Part shown: in pieces, positions 8,298 through 16,645 of the stretch | Layout of the letters: every line of letters starts with the position of its first letter | Position numbering within the stretch: position 1 is the first letter of the stretch | Assembly: GCF_018129065.1 (NCBI RefSeq) | Contig: NZ_JAAEDM010000014.1 | Span: 20,657 to 84,656, forward strand | Source of the DNA: Neoroseomonas soli | GTDB lineage: Bacteria; Pseudomonadota; Alphaproteobacteria; Acetobacterales; Acetobacteraceae | DNA length: 64,000 bases | Direction: 5' to 3' | Notes under the pieces: generated by a model | Seen by the model: the letters and a program-made list of their open reading frames with translations, nothing else | Database searches by the model: none | What the model was told of the DNA's origin: nothing | Program-made: the position numbers and the translations under genes

Positions 8298-8824
8298 GCG
8301 AGGTCGAGGCCGAGTCCCCCTTCGACGGTGAGAAGGCGCCGGCCTCGCCGCGTGCGGACCTGGTCACGGCGGCGGTGCTGCTGGCCTTCGGCCTCGGCAT
8401 CGTCGCGCATTCCTTCCAGATGCCACGCTTCGTCGAGCAGTCCGGCACCGGCCTGACGGCACCCGGCATCGTGCCGGGCTTCCACGGCACGATGATCGCG
8501 CTGCTCGCCATCCTGCTCGGCCTGCGCGCCGCACGGCGCGGCGGATGGGCGGCGCGCGGGCCGGTGGCGCAGGGGAGTGGCGACGGTCGGCGGCTCGCGC
8601 TCGCGACCGGGCTCGGCGTGCTCTATGCCGGGGTGATCGTGGGGCGGGTGCCCTTCTGGCTGGCCTCGGCGCTCTTCGTCTTCGCCTTCACCGCCGCCTT
8701 CGAATGGGACCAGGGACCTGAACGCCGCATCCGCCGGCTGGCCGAAGCGGCGCTGATCGGCCTCGGCACCGGCATCGCCGTGATGCTGGTCTTCGAAGAC
8801 CTGTTCCTGCTGCGCCTGCCGTGA
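8294..8824 (+). CDS. tctB: Tripartite tricarboxylate transporter small membrane subunit (TctB)
   Basis: This protein of about 176 residues has four predicted membrane segments (LVTAAVLLAFGLGIVAHSF; TMIALLAILLGLRAA; LALATGLGVLYAGVIVG with WLASALFVFAFTAAF; a last one near IGLGTGIAVMLVF), as in TctB. The only suitable in-frame start before the first segment is the TTG at 8294, which overlaps the tctC stop as TTGA. The 3' end overlaps the tctA start by GTGA. Both overlaps support tight co-translation of tctC-B-A. Confidence 0.85.
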   Translation: MSEVEAESPFDGEKAPASPRADLVTAAVLLAFGLGIVAHSFQMPRFVEQSGTGLTAPGIVPGFHGTMIALLAILLGLRAARRGGWAARGPVAQGSGDGRRLALATGLGVLYAGVIVGRVPFWLASALFVFAFTAAFEWDQGPERRIRRLAEAALIGLGTGIAVMLVFEDLFLLRLP

Positions 8825-10320
8825 CCGACGCTCTTTCCATGCTGGCCGGCGGGTTCGGCCATGTGCTCGGCGGCGGGGCGGTGTGGCATGCGCTCTGGGC
8901 GACGCTCATCGGCATCATCATCGGCGCGCTGCCTGGGCTGACGGCGACGATGGGCGTCGCGCTGCTGACCACGCTGACCTTCGGCATGGGCGCGGACAAG
9001 GCCATGCTGGTGCTGGTCTGCGTCTATGTCGGTGCCATCTACGGTGGCAGCCGCAGCGCCATCCTGCTGAACATCCCCGGCACGCCGGCGTCCGCGGCCT
9101 CGACGCTGGATGGCTATCCGCTGGCGCGGCAGGGGCTGGCCGGGCGGGCGATGGGCATCTCCACCAGCGGGTCCTGGCTCGGCACGCTGTTCGGCACGGC
9201 GATGCTGGCGCTCTTCGCGCCTTCCTTCGGCGAGTTCGCGCTGCAGTTCGGCTCCTACGAGATGTTCTGGGTGGCGATGTTCGGCATCGTCATCGCCGGG
9301 TCGCTGTCCGGGGGGGATGCACTGAAGGGGTATATCGCCGGCTTCATCGGCTTGTTCGTCGCGACGGTGGGGCAGGAGACGAACCACGCCTATGCGCGCT
9401 TCGCCTTCGGCAATGCGGACCTCGCGGGTGGACTCGGGCTGCTGCCGGTGCTGGTGGGCGTCTTCGGCGTGGCGGAGGTGCTCTCCTCCATGCGCGGGCC
9501 GGCGGTGAAGGCGGTGTCCTCGAAGATCGATTCCGTCATCCCGCGCATCCGCGACGTGACGCAGTACTGGAAGACCATCCTGCGGTCGGGCGCGCTCGGT
9601 ACGTTCATCGGCGCCATGCCTGGGCTCGGCGAGGACATCGCCGCCTGGACCTCCTACGCCGCCGCCAAACGCGCGAGCGCCGAACGCGAGAAGTTCGGCA
9701 AGGGCAGCATCGAAGGCCTGATGGCCGCCGAGACGGGCGAGAGCGCCTGCGTCCCCGGCGCCATCATCCCCGTGCTGACGCTGGCCGTGCCGGGTTCGGC
9801 CCCCGCCGCCGTGCTGATGGCGGCGATGATGATCCATGGCCTGAACCCCGGCCCGATGCTGGCGATCTCCGCGCCCGAGTTCATCTACCAGATCGTCGCC
9901 ATGCTGGTGATCGCCGACATGGTGAAGATGTTCTACGGGCTGGTGCTGGTGCGCCCGCTGCTGTGGATCCTGCTGATCCCGCGGGAACGGCTGATGCCCG
10001 TGGTCTTCGTGCTGTGCACGGTGGGCGCCTTCGCCATCACCTCGCGGCTCTTCGACATCTGGGTCATGCTCGGGGCCGGGCTGGTGGGCTTCATCCTGCG
10101 GGAACTGCGCTTCCCGATGGCGCCGCTGATCCTCGGCATCGTGCTGGGCGAGTTGCTGGACAAGAACCTGCTGCGCGGGCTGGTGCTCTCGGGCGGCGAC
10201 GTCACGCCGTTCTTCACCCGGCCGATCAGCATGGGGCTCTGCGCGCTGACCCTGGCGGCGGCGCTGTGGTCCGTGCCGGGTGTCAGCGGGCTGTTCCGGC
10301 GGCGGCGCGCGGATGCCTGA
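8821..10320 (+). CDS. tctA: Tripartite tricarboxylate transporter large permease (TctA)
   Basis: This 499-residue polytopic membrane protein contains the TctA landmarks: IIIGALPGLTATMGVALLTT near the N-terminus, GGSRSAILLNIPGTPAS, and the second-repeat counterpart GAMPGLGEDIAAW. It is the translocating subunit for the TctC-delivered carboxylate, driven by an ion gradient in characterised homologues. The start is a GTG overlapping the tctB stop (GTGA). The gene ends 9 bases before the convergent stop of the hydroxyacid dehydrogenase. Confidence 0.95.
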   Translation: MTDALSMLAGGFGHVLGGGAVWHALWATLIGIIIGALPGLTATMGVALLTTLTFGMGADKAMLVLVCVYVGAIYGGSRSAILLNIPGTPASAASTLDGYPLARQGLAGRAMGISTSGSWLGTLFGTAMLALFAPSFGEFALQFGSYEMFWVAMFGIVIAGSLSGGDALKGYIAGFIGLFVATVGQETNHAYARFAFGNADLAGGLGLLPVLVGVFGVAEVLSSMRGPAVKAVSSKIDSVIPRIRDVTQYWKTILRSGALGTFIGAMPGLGEDIAAWTSYAAAKRASAEREKFGKGSIEGLMAAETGESACVPGAIIPVLTLAVPGSAPAAVLMAAMMIHGLNPGPMLAISAPEFIYQIVAMLVIADMVKMFYGLVLVRPLLWILLIPRERLMPVVFVLCTVGAFAITSRLFDIWVMLGAGLVGFILRELRFPMAPLILGIVLGELLDKNLLRGLVLSGGDVTPFFTRPISMGLCALTLAAALWSVPGVSGLFRRRRADA

Positions 10321-10329
10321 CGAGGCCGG

Positions 10330-11325
10330 CTACCGCACGCCGATCCGCGCCAGCCGGTGCGCAGCGGCGGCGTTCACCGCGTTGTCGGGCATCTCCCCGC
10401 GCGCCAGCGCCGCGACTTGGCGCACCGTGTCCATGGCCTGGTGCTCCATCGCCTCAGGGGTCATGCCGCCGACATGGGGCGTCGCGACCACGTCCGGCCG
10501 CCGCGCCAGGAAGGCCGAGGGCCGCTGGTCCGGCGCGCGGCCGACATCCATCGCCGCACCCGAAAGCTGGCCGCTGTCCAGCGCCGCCTCCAGCGCCCGC
10601 TCATCCACCAGTTCCCCGCGCGAGAGGTTGATGAAGCGCGCGCCGCGCTTCATGCGCGCGAAGGCCGCCGCATCGAAAAGGTCGTGGGTTGAGGCCTCGG
10701 AGATCGCGAGGCACACCACGATGTCCGACTGCGCCAGCAGTTCCGCCATCGGCAGCGTGGCGATGCGCGGGTCGTCCGCCGTCGCGCGAGGATCGGCCAC
10801 CAGCACGCGCATGCCGAGCGCGAGGGCCACCTCGGCCAGCCGCCGCCCGATGCGCCCATAGCCGACGATGCCGAGCGTCGCGGCGCTCAGTTGCAGGCCC
10901 ATGCGGCCCCTTGGTTCCTCGCCCCGGCGATAGGCCTGCGCGTAGCCGGACACGCCGCGCGCCAGATCGACCATGAACCCGAGCGCGAGTTCGACCACGG
11001 CATCGACGAAGCCCGGCGTGGCGCGGGTGACGAGCACGCCCGCCGCGCTCGCGGCCGTCACGTCGATGGTGCTGATGTCCACCGCGACGCGCAGGAAGGC
11101 GACGAGGTCCGGCGCGGCCGAAAACGTCTCCGCCGTGCCGGGCGTCGCGCGGTCGGCGACGATCGCCTGGCAGCCGCGCGCCGCCTCGGCCAGCGCGGCG
11201 CCGGAGAGCACCGTGCCGCCCGGATTGCGCACGACCTCCGCATGACGCTGCAGCGCGGCGAGCGGGCCTGCGCCGTAGTAGCCATCGAACATCTCCGGCG
11301 TATGCGCCAGGAACACGCGCAGCAT
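10330..11325 (-). CDS. D-isomer-specific 2-hydroxyacid dehydrogenase
   Basis: This 331-residue enzyme has an NAD-binding core with LGIVGYGRIGRRLAEVA, the catalytic arginine in NLSRGELVDE and the catalytic histidine in TPHVGGMTPEA. The segment that usually supplies the catalytic glutamate (DVFxxEP in most members) reads MDVGRAPDQRPS here, so that acid is not present at the usual position. Such a variant subgroup may exist, but activity should not be assumed. It would reduce or oxidise a 2-keto/2-hydroxy acid. It converges on tctA and may belong functionally to the neighbouring carboxylate cluster. Confidence 0.85.
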   Translation of the reverse strand: MLRVFLAHTPEMFDGYYGAGPLAALQRHAEVVRNPGGTVLSGAALAEAARGCQAIVADRATPGTAETFSAAPDLVAFLRVAVDISTIDVTAASAAGVLVTRATPGFVDAVVELALGFMVDLARGVSGYAQAYRRGEEPRGRMGLQLSAATLGIVGYGRIGRRLAEVALALGMRVLVADPRATADDPRIATLPMAELLAQSDIVVCLAISEASTHDLFDAAAFARMKRGARFINLSRGELVDERALEAALDSGQLSGAAMDVGRAPDQRPSAFLARRPDVVATPHVGGMTPEAMEHQAMDTVRQVAALARGEMPDNAVNAAAAHRLARIGVR

Positions 11326-11389
11326 GGCGGCTTCCTTCCCCTGTCGGGGGCAGCCTAGCCCTTGCCGGCGCGAAGGGAATGCCCGCGCG

Positions 11390-12085
11390 TCATTCCCGCC
11401 AGCCGCAGGCGGCGAGCGCCGCGCGCATATGCGGCGGCGGCAGCGCCTCGGCGGCGAGCGGCGGTTCGGTCGGCATCGCGATGGCACGGGCGAGCAGGTG
11501 CAGCCCACCCGCCTCCCCCCCGCCATAGAGCGGGTCCCCCAGGATCGGCCAGCCGGAGGCCGCGCAGTGCACGCGCAACTGGTGTGTGCGCCCGGTTTCC
11601 GGCCGCAATTCCAGCAAGGCCGTGCCCTCCGCCCGGCCCAGCACACGCCAGGTGGTGACGGCGCGCTGGCCTTCGGGGTGAACCTCCATCCGCCAGCCGC
11701 GCGCGGCGCTGCTGGTCTTGCGCAGCGGGGCGTCGATCACGCCGGAGTCCTCCACCGGCCCGCCGCGCACCACGGCCCAATAGGTCTTGTCCGCCCGCCC
11801 ACCCGCGAAGATCGCGCCGAGCGCCGCCAGCGCCGGCTTGGTGCGCCCGAGCACCAGGCATCCGGCCGTGTCCGTGTCCAGCCGGTGCGCCGGCTGCGGC
11901 AGGTGGCGTTTGCCCATGCGCAGCGGCTCGAGCCAGTCCTCGAGCGAGGCGCCGCCGCGCGGGCCACGATGGACCGGCAACCCCGCGGGCTTGTCCAGCA
12001 CCATCAGGTCGTCGCGCAGCAGCAGGATGCGCGCGGCGATCTCCGGCGGAAGCGCCGGACGTGGACGAGGCGCGCCGCGCCTCAC
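11390..12085 (-). CDS. RluA-family pseudouridine synthase
   Basis: This protein of about 231 residues has the RluA catalytic motif AHRLDTDTAGCLVLGRT, with the aspartate nucleophile. Also visible are the upstream LVLDKPAGLPVH-type strand (LMVLDKPAGLPVH) and the late motif RPETGRTHQLRVHCA. It isomerises uridine in rRNA or tRNA. No S4 domain is present. A GTG at 12083-12085 is proposed as start because it lies a short way upstream of the first family strand and overlaps the preceding small frame by GTGA. The frame is open to 12289, so a longer product is possible. Confidence 0.8.
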   Translation of the reverse strand: MRRGAPRPRPALPPEIAARILLLRDDLMVLDKPAGLPVHRGPRGGASLEDWLEPLRMGKRHLPQPAHRLDTDTAGCLVLGRTKPALAALGAIFAGGRADKTYWAVVRGGPVEDSGVIDAPLRKTSSAARGWRMEVHPEGQRAVTTWRVLGRAEGTALLELRPETGRTHQLRVHCAASGWPILGDPLYGGGEAGGLHLLARAIAMPTEPPLAAEALPPPHMRAALAACGWRE

Positions 12086-12252
12086 GTCCAGTCCAGGAAG
12101 CGGGCGGACAACCGATGCGCCCGCCAATGGCCGGCGCCCGCCGCAAGCAGGTTCCGTCTCGCGCCCGGCGAAGCGCGCCGCGCCGCCGACCGTCCGATGC
12201 CGTACCCGCGGCGATGCCCGATGATGCCGTTCGGAAGTTCGATCCGCTGCAT
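12082..12252 (-). CDS. Possible 56-residue basic protein, unknown
   Basis: From the ATG at 12250-12252 a small frame encodes an Arg-rich product ending in HRLSARFLDWT. Its stop overlaps the proposed GTG start of the pseudouridine synthase as GTGA, the same junction type used by many real gene pairs in this window. No family is recognised, no membrane segment is seen and the ribosome site is weak. It could equally be untranslated leader or an N-terminal extension artefact of the downstream gene. Confidence 0.3.
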   Translation of the reverse strand: MQRIELPNGIIGHRRGYGIGRSAARRASPGARRNLLAAGAGHWRAHRLSARFLDWT

Positions 12253-12360
12253 GGTCCGTCGTGGAAGGGAGAGCCGCGACCATAGGCAAGTGCCTCCCCG
12301 CCCACCAGGGCGGCGGCGGTGCTTGGCGTGGCCGGCGCGTCGTGGGAGCCTGCGGCCATC

Positions 12361-13254
12361 ATGCCGGCTCCTCTCGTCATCTGCCTCGGCAACGTCGTTG
12401 CCGACCACACCTTCCGCGTCGAGGACATTCCGCAGCCGCCGGCCAAGATCCCGGCGCGCTCCTACAGCATCGGTCCCGGCGGCATGGCCGCGAATGCGGC
12501 GATCGCCGTGGTGCGCCTGGGCGGCCGGGCCGCCTTCTGGGGACGCGTGGGAGACGACCTGAACGGCGACCCGCTGGCCGAGGCACTCGAAGCCGAGGGC
12601 GTGGACGTGGCCGGCCTGCGCCGCGTGCCGGGCGGTCGCACGCCAGTCGGCGCCGTGCTGGTGGACCTGCGCGGGGAGCGGACGATCATCTCCTTCCGCG
12701 GTTCCGGCCTCGGTACCGATCCCGCCTGGCTGCCGCTGGACCAACTGCGGGAAGCCGGGGCGCTGTGCTGCGATCCGCGCTGGCCGGAAGGCGTGGCGGC
12801 GGCAGCGGCGGCGGCGCGCGCGGCCGGCGTGCCCGTGGTGCTGGACGGCGAACGCAGCGAGACCCGCATCCTGGTGGACCTGGTGCCGCGGGTGGACCAC
12901 GCGGTCTTCTCGGTGCCGGGCATCGCCAACTACGCGCCGGGCTGCTCGGCGGAGGAAGGGCTGCGGCGGGCGCTCGCCTCCGGCCCCGTGCGCGTCGCGG
13001 CGGTGACGCAGGGGGAAAAGGGCACGCTCTGGATGGCGGCCGGCGACCAGAAGCCGACCCGCACGCCGGCCTTCCCGGTCGAGGCGACCAACACCACCGG
13101 CGCTGGCGACGTGTTCCACGGCGCCTATGCGCTGGCCATGGCGGAAGGGATGGACGTGCCGGCGGCGATGCGCTTCGCCTCGGCGGCCGGGGCGCTGCGG
13201 GCGCGGGACGGGGCGACGCCGACGCGGGAGATGGTGGACGGGTTGCTCGGTTGA
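12361..13254 (+). CDS. PfkB-family carbohydrate kinase
   Basis: This 297-residue ribokinase-fold kinase has the N-terminal substrate loop GPGGMAANAAIAVVRLGG (PfkB signature 1). The C-terminal anion-hole/catalytic motif NTTGAGDVFHGAY contains the catalytic Asp. It phosphorylates a sugar or sugar derivative; 2-keto-3-deoxygluconate or fructose-like substrates are possible, but none can be chosen. The start at 12361 is preferred over 12319 because it lies directly before the first beta strand (LVICLGNVVADHTF). It converges with the dienelactone hydrolase gene across a hairpin-rich gap. Confidence 0.88.
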   Translation: MPAPLVICLGNVVADHTFRVEDIPQPPAKIPARSYSIGPGGMAANAAIAVVRLGGRAAFWGRVGDDLNGDPLAEALEAEGVDVAGLRRVPGGRTPVGAVLVDLRGERTIISFRGSGLGTDPAWLPLDQLREAGALCCDPRWPEGVAAAAAAARAAGVPVVLDGERSETRILVDLVPRVDHAVFSVPGIANYAPGCSAEEGLRRALASGPVRVAAVTQGEKGTLWMAAGDQKPTRTPAFPVEATNTTGAGDVFHGAYALAMAEGMDVPAAMRFASAAGALRARDGATPTREMVDGLLG

Positions 13255-13258
13255 AGGT

Positions 13259-13384
13259 CGGGGGAGGGGAACCTCCCCCGATCCCCCTCCCTTCCTTGTC
13301 TTCTTGGAGACTGACTTCCGCGGTCAGGTCCCGAAGGCTGAGGGGGCTTGGGCACCCATCGGCATTGCCGGCAACGCCGATGGG
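13259..13384. repeat. Dispersed hairpin repeat, family A copy 1 (bidirectional terminator-like)
   Basis: This gap between convergent pfkB-type and dienelactone hydrolase genes contains a 9-bp stem 13259-13267/13272-13280 (CGGGGGAGG with its complement). A second 9-bp stem lies at 13355-13363/13376-13384 (CCCATCGGC with its complement). The first 45 bases or so closely match the repeat at 32705 onward, so the first hairpin is part of a dispersed family rather than a one-off terminator. Confidence 0.65.
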
Positions 13385-13421
13385 AAGCGGTTCGGGGCAG
13401 AGGCTCCCCCCCCCGAGCCCC

Positions 13422-14084
13422 TCAGAGCCGCTTCGCGAAGAAATCCAGCGTCCGCCGCTGCGCCACCGCCGCGTCCTTCGCCGAGAAGGACCCGCGCTCG
13501 TCGCAGCCGAAGCCGTGCCCCGCGCCGGCGTAGACATGGATCTCCACCCCGGGCTGCGCCGCGCGGATGGCATCCACGTCCGTCATCGGGATCGAGGCAT
13601 CGGTCTCGCCGAAGTGCAGTTGCACCGGGCAGCGCGCCTTCTCGTCCTTCGCCGCCGCGATGCCTCCGCCATACCAGCCGGAAGCCGCGCTGAAGGCGCT
13701 GGTGCGGGTCGCGCCATGCCAGGTGACGGTGCCGCCCCAGCAATAGCCGACGATGCCGCGCTTCGCCCCGCGCGGCAGCGCGGCGGCGGCGGCGAGGATG
13801 TCGAGCACCGTCAGCCCGTCGTCGATCTTGCCGCGCAGCTCGCGCCCCTGGGCCACGTCCGCCGCCTCGTAGCCGAGCTCGATGCCCGGGCCGACCCGGT
13901 CGAACAGCGCCGGGGCAATGACGGCGTAGCCCTCGGCGGCGAAGCGGTCGCAGACATGCCGCATGTGGTGGTTCACGCCGAAGATCTCCTGCACCACCAC
14001 CAGGGCGCGGGCGGCGTGCTGCGGCCCGGCGCGATAGGCGGTGAGGCGATGGCCGTCGGCGGCGGTCAGCGAGATCGTCGGCAT
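13422..14084 (-). CDS. Dienelactone hydrolase family protein
   Basis: This 220-residue alpha/beta hydrolase carries the family triad: the cysteine nucleophile in GYCWGG, the aspartate in GETDASIP and the histidine in GAGHGFGC. The early glutamate motif VVQEIFGVNHHMR is also present. In characterised members it opens dienelactones in chlorocatechol breakdown, but many relatives act on other esters or lactones. No aromatic-degradation genes are nearby, so the substrate is open. A GAGGAAA site precedes the ATG. Confidence 0.9.
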   Translation of the reverse strand: MPTISLTAADGHRLTAYRAGPQHAARALVVVQEIFGVNHHMRHVCDRFAAEGYAVIAPALFDRVGPGIELGYEAADVAQGRELRGKIDDGLTVLDILAAAAALPRGAKRGIVGYCWGGTVTWHGATRTSAFSAASGWYGGGIAAAKDEKARCPVQLHFGETDASIPMTDVDAIRAAQPGVEIHVYAGAGHGFGCDERGSFSAKDAAVAQRRTLDFFAKRL

Positions 14085-14126
14085 GGGCGGTTTCCTCGAG
14101 GGGTTGTGGCGGCGTATCCTCCGCGC

Positions 14127-14303
14127 ATGGCCGAGATCGTCAACCTGAACAGGGCCCGCAAGGCGCTGGCGCGCAAGGAGGCCGAGGCCCAGGCCGCCGC
14201 CAACCGCGCGAAGCACGGCCGCACCAAGGCCGGGAAGGCGAACGACACGCGCGCCGAGGCCCGCCGCCAGGCGCTGCTGGACGGGGTGAAGCGGGAGGAA
14301 TGA
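14127..14303 (+). CDS. DUF4169 family small protein
   Basis: This 58-residue, highly charged, probably helical protein begins MAEIVNLNRARKALARKEA and continues AAANRAKHGRTKAGKAN, the recognisable pattern of DUF4169. The family is small, alphaproteobacterial and of unknown function. It lies between the dienelactone hydrolase (divergent, 42 bases away) and a possible broken small gene downstream. Confidence 0.85.
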   Translation: MAEIVNLNRARKALARKEAEAQAAANRAKHGRTKAGKANDTRAEARRQALLDGVKREE

Positions 14304-14442
14304 GCCTCCGCCACCAGTTGCTCGCCACCGTCCCGCCTTCTGGTGTGACGTCCTCGCATGCGATGGATGCGGACGGCCGGTGCAGCCCCGCGTCGGCGGC
14401 GCCGCGCTGATCGAGATCGAGACGCCCGCGAAGGGGCCTTGA
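14290..14442 (+). other. Coding-like remnant with a CxxC motif, no start codon
   Basis: In one plus-strand frame this stretch reads without stops and includes FWCDVLACDGCGRP followed by LIEIETPAKGP, which looks protein-like and has a CxxC pair that could bind metal. No ATG, GTG or TTG opens the frame. An ATG at 14300 (overlapping the DUF4169 stop as ATGA) is in a different frame and soon becomes implausible. A frameshift within the first 40 bases would join the two. Its stop is adjacent to that of the convergent gene (TGATCA at 14440-14445). Confidence 0.25.
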
Positions 14443-14706
14443 TCAGGCGTCCCGGCGCCAGTCGCCGAGGATCTCGGCGAGGCTCGCCATCTCCCCGTCG
14501 CCGTCCTCGCCCTCGCACGCGGCGTCATGTTCGTTCCGTCCGCGGCGGCTGCCGCGGCCCTCGGCGGCGAGGCTCTCGACCTGCGTCGCGGGGCCGTTCG
14601 CGCAATTGGAAGAAGCGCCGGCAGGCTGGCCCTGCACCCCGGCCGAGAGCGGAGCCAGCCAGATCGCAAAGAGTCCGGTAACGGCAGCACGGCGGATACG
14701 GGTCAT
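14443..14706 (-). CDS. Small secreted hypothetical protein
   Basis: This 87-residue product starts with a probable signal peptide (MTRIRRAAVTGLFAIWLAPLSAGVQG) and continues as a polar, acidic mature region with two cysteines (SSNCANGP and AACEGEDGD). No family is recognised. The ATG at 14704-14706 is chosen because GGGGAG sits just upstream and the signal peptide begins there. A longer frame to 14799 would bury it. Confidence 0.55.
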   Translation of the reverse strand: MTRIRRAAVTGLFAIWLAPLSAGVQGQPAGASSNCANGPATQVESLAAEGRGSRRGRNEHDAACEGEDGDGEMASLAEILGDWRRDA

Positions 14707-14818
14707 GGCGGTGAGCTCCCCTGCTCCTGGAAGCGAGGCTCGCCATGCCGCGGGTCGATCGAGGGGCGGAAGAAAGGCAGGATCGGGGCAGGTGATCACG
14801 GCTTCGTGATCACCCGGA

Positions 14819-16645
14819 TCAGGCGCGTTCCGTCAGCCCCTGCGCGAAGCCTGCCACCAATTCGCGGATCCGCCCCGGATCGGACTGTTCCATCACCCGC
14901 CGGGCGAAGCGCGCGCAGTCGCCGATGTCGAGCGCGCGGACCGCCTGCTTCACGCGCGGCAGCGCCGAGGCATTCATGGAGAAGGTCCGCACGCCGAGCC
15001 CGAGCAGCAGCGGCGTCAGTTGCGGATTGCCCGCCATCTCGCCGCAGACCGAGACCGGCATGCGCAGCCGCAGCGCCGCTTCGGTCGCGAACTGCACGAG
15101 CCGCAGCACGGCGGGGTGCAGCGGGTCGTAGAGATGCGCGACCTCCGCCTCCCCGCGGTCCACGGCCAGCGTGTACATGGCGAGGTCGTTGGTCCCGATG
15201 GCGAAGAAATCGGCCTCGAGCGCGATGGCGTCGGCGGCGAGGGCCGCGCCCGGCGTCTCGATCATGGCGCCGAGCAGCGGCAGCTTCTCGGGCAGCTTCT
15301 CGCCGCGGCGGCGAAGGCGGCGGGCGACGCGCTCGTAGATCTCGCGCGCCTGGCGCACTTCCTCGGGCACCGTCACCATCGGCAACAGCAGGCGCACCGC
15401 GCCGTCGGCGCCGGCAGCGGCGACGCGCAGCACGGCGGCGAACTGCACCTCCAGCAATTCCGGGCGCTTCAGCAGCATGCGCAGGCCACGCAGCCCGAGC
15501 GCGGGGTTGCTGCCGGCATGGACGGGCGCTACGCCCTGGGCCAGCGCCTCCATGTCCTTCTCGCCGCCCCAGTCGAGCACGCGGATCGTCACCGACTGGC
15601 CTGCCATGGCCTCGACGATCTGGGTGTAGGCCTCGACCTGCGCGTCCTCGTCCGGCAGGTCCTCGCGGTTCATGAACAGGAACTCGGTGCGCAGCAGGCC
15701 GATGCCGGCAGCACCCGCCTGCGCGATCAGCGGCAGTTCCTGCGGGATCTCGAGGTTGGCCTGCAACTCCACCGGCTCGCCGTCGGTCGTCTCGGCCGGC
15801 AGGCGGCGCAGCTTGGACAGCTTCGCCCGTTCCTTGGCGAAGGCGGCGAGCTTGTCCTTCGCGGTCGCCAGGGTGGCGGCGGAGGGGTGGATGGTCACGA
15901 CGCCGGCCGTGCCGTCCAGCACCGCCGCATCCCCGCGCTGCGCGGCTTCCGTCAGCCCGTGCGCGCCCAGCACCGAAGGGATGCCGAGAGCCCGCAGCAT
16001 GATCGCCGTGTGCCCGTCGGCGCCGCCTTCCTCCGTCGCCACGCCGGCGATGCGGGAGGGATCGAGCAGCGCGGCGTCGGCCGGCGTCAGCTCCTCGGCG
16101 ACCAGGATGCAACCCTCGGGCAGGTCCTTGAGGCTGCGGAAGGGCGTCGCCGTCAGGTTGCGCATCAGGCGGCGCGCGATGTCGCGCACCTCGTTGGCGC
16201 GGCGCGCGAGGCCCGACTTGTCGTCGTCCTTCAGCGCCAGGATCGTGGCGCGGATGTCCTCCGCCTCGTCCAGCACCGCGGTCTCGGCCGAGAGCAACTC
16301 GGCCTCGATGCGCTTCTTCGCGCCGCGGATGAGGCGCGAATTGCCCAGCATCATCAGGTGGGCGTCGAGCAGCGGCGCGATTTCCTCCTGCGCCTCCTCG
16401 GGCAGCACGCCGATGCGCGTCTTGAGCTTGCCGATCTGCTTGCGGGAGAAGGCGACGGCATTGGTGAGCTTCTGCCGTTCCTCCTCGACCTCCTCCGCGA
16501 CGATCCGCCGGCGCGGCGCTTCGGACGGCGGGTCGGAGGTATCGAAGACCGGCCCGATCGCGACGCCGGGGGAGACCGCGATGCCGGAGACCGCGACCTC
16601 GCGCGACTTCCCCTTCGACTTCGGCCTGGGCGTCTCAGTCTTCAT
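14819..16645 (-). CDS. ptsI: Phosphoenolpyruvate-protein phosphotransferase (PTS enzyme I)
   Basis: This 608-residue enzyme I transfers phosphate from PEP to HPr. Visible features are the N-terminal domain with ISGIAVSPGVAIGPVF-like strand (VSGIAVSPGVAIGPVF), the phosphohistidine region EEGGADGHTAIMLRALGIPS (more usual text is GGxTSH), the PEP-barrel signature LLRTEFLFMNRE, and the catalytic cysteine in VSVCGEMAGNP. There is no N-terminal GAF domain, so it is not the PtsP form of the nitrogen PTS. It overlaps the HPr gene by 11 bases. A roughly 40-residue stretch upstream of the first strand is basic and variable. Confidence 0.93.
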   Translation of the reverse strand: MKTETPRPKSKGKSREVAVSGIAVSPGVAIGPVFDTSDPPSEAPRRRIVAEEVEEERQKLTNAVAFSRKQIGKLKTRIGVLPEEAQEEIAPLLDAHLMMLGNSRLIRGAKKRIEAELLSAETAVLDEAEDIRATILALKDDDKSGLARRANEVRDIARRLMRNLTATPFRSLKDLPEGCILVAEELTPADAALLDPSRIAGVATEEGGADGHTAIMLRALGIPSVLGAHGLTEAAQRGDAAVLDGTAGVVTIHPSAATLATAKDKLAAFAKERAKLSKLRRLPAETTDGEPVELQANLEIPQELPLIAQAGAAGIGLLRTEFLFMNREDLPDEDAQVEAYTQIVEAMAGQSVTIRVLDWGGEKDMEALAQGVAPVHAGSNPALGLRGLRMLLKRPELLEVQFAAVLRVAAAGADGAVRLLLPMVTVPEEVRQAREIYERVARRLRRRGEKLPEKLPLLGAMIETPGAALAADAIALEADFFAIGTNDLAMYTLAVDRGEAEVAHLYDPLHPAVLRLVQFATEAALRLRMPVSVCGEMAGNPQLTPLLLGLGVRTFSMNASALPRVKQAVRALDIGDCARFARRVMEQSDPGRIRELVAGFAQGLTERA

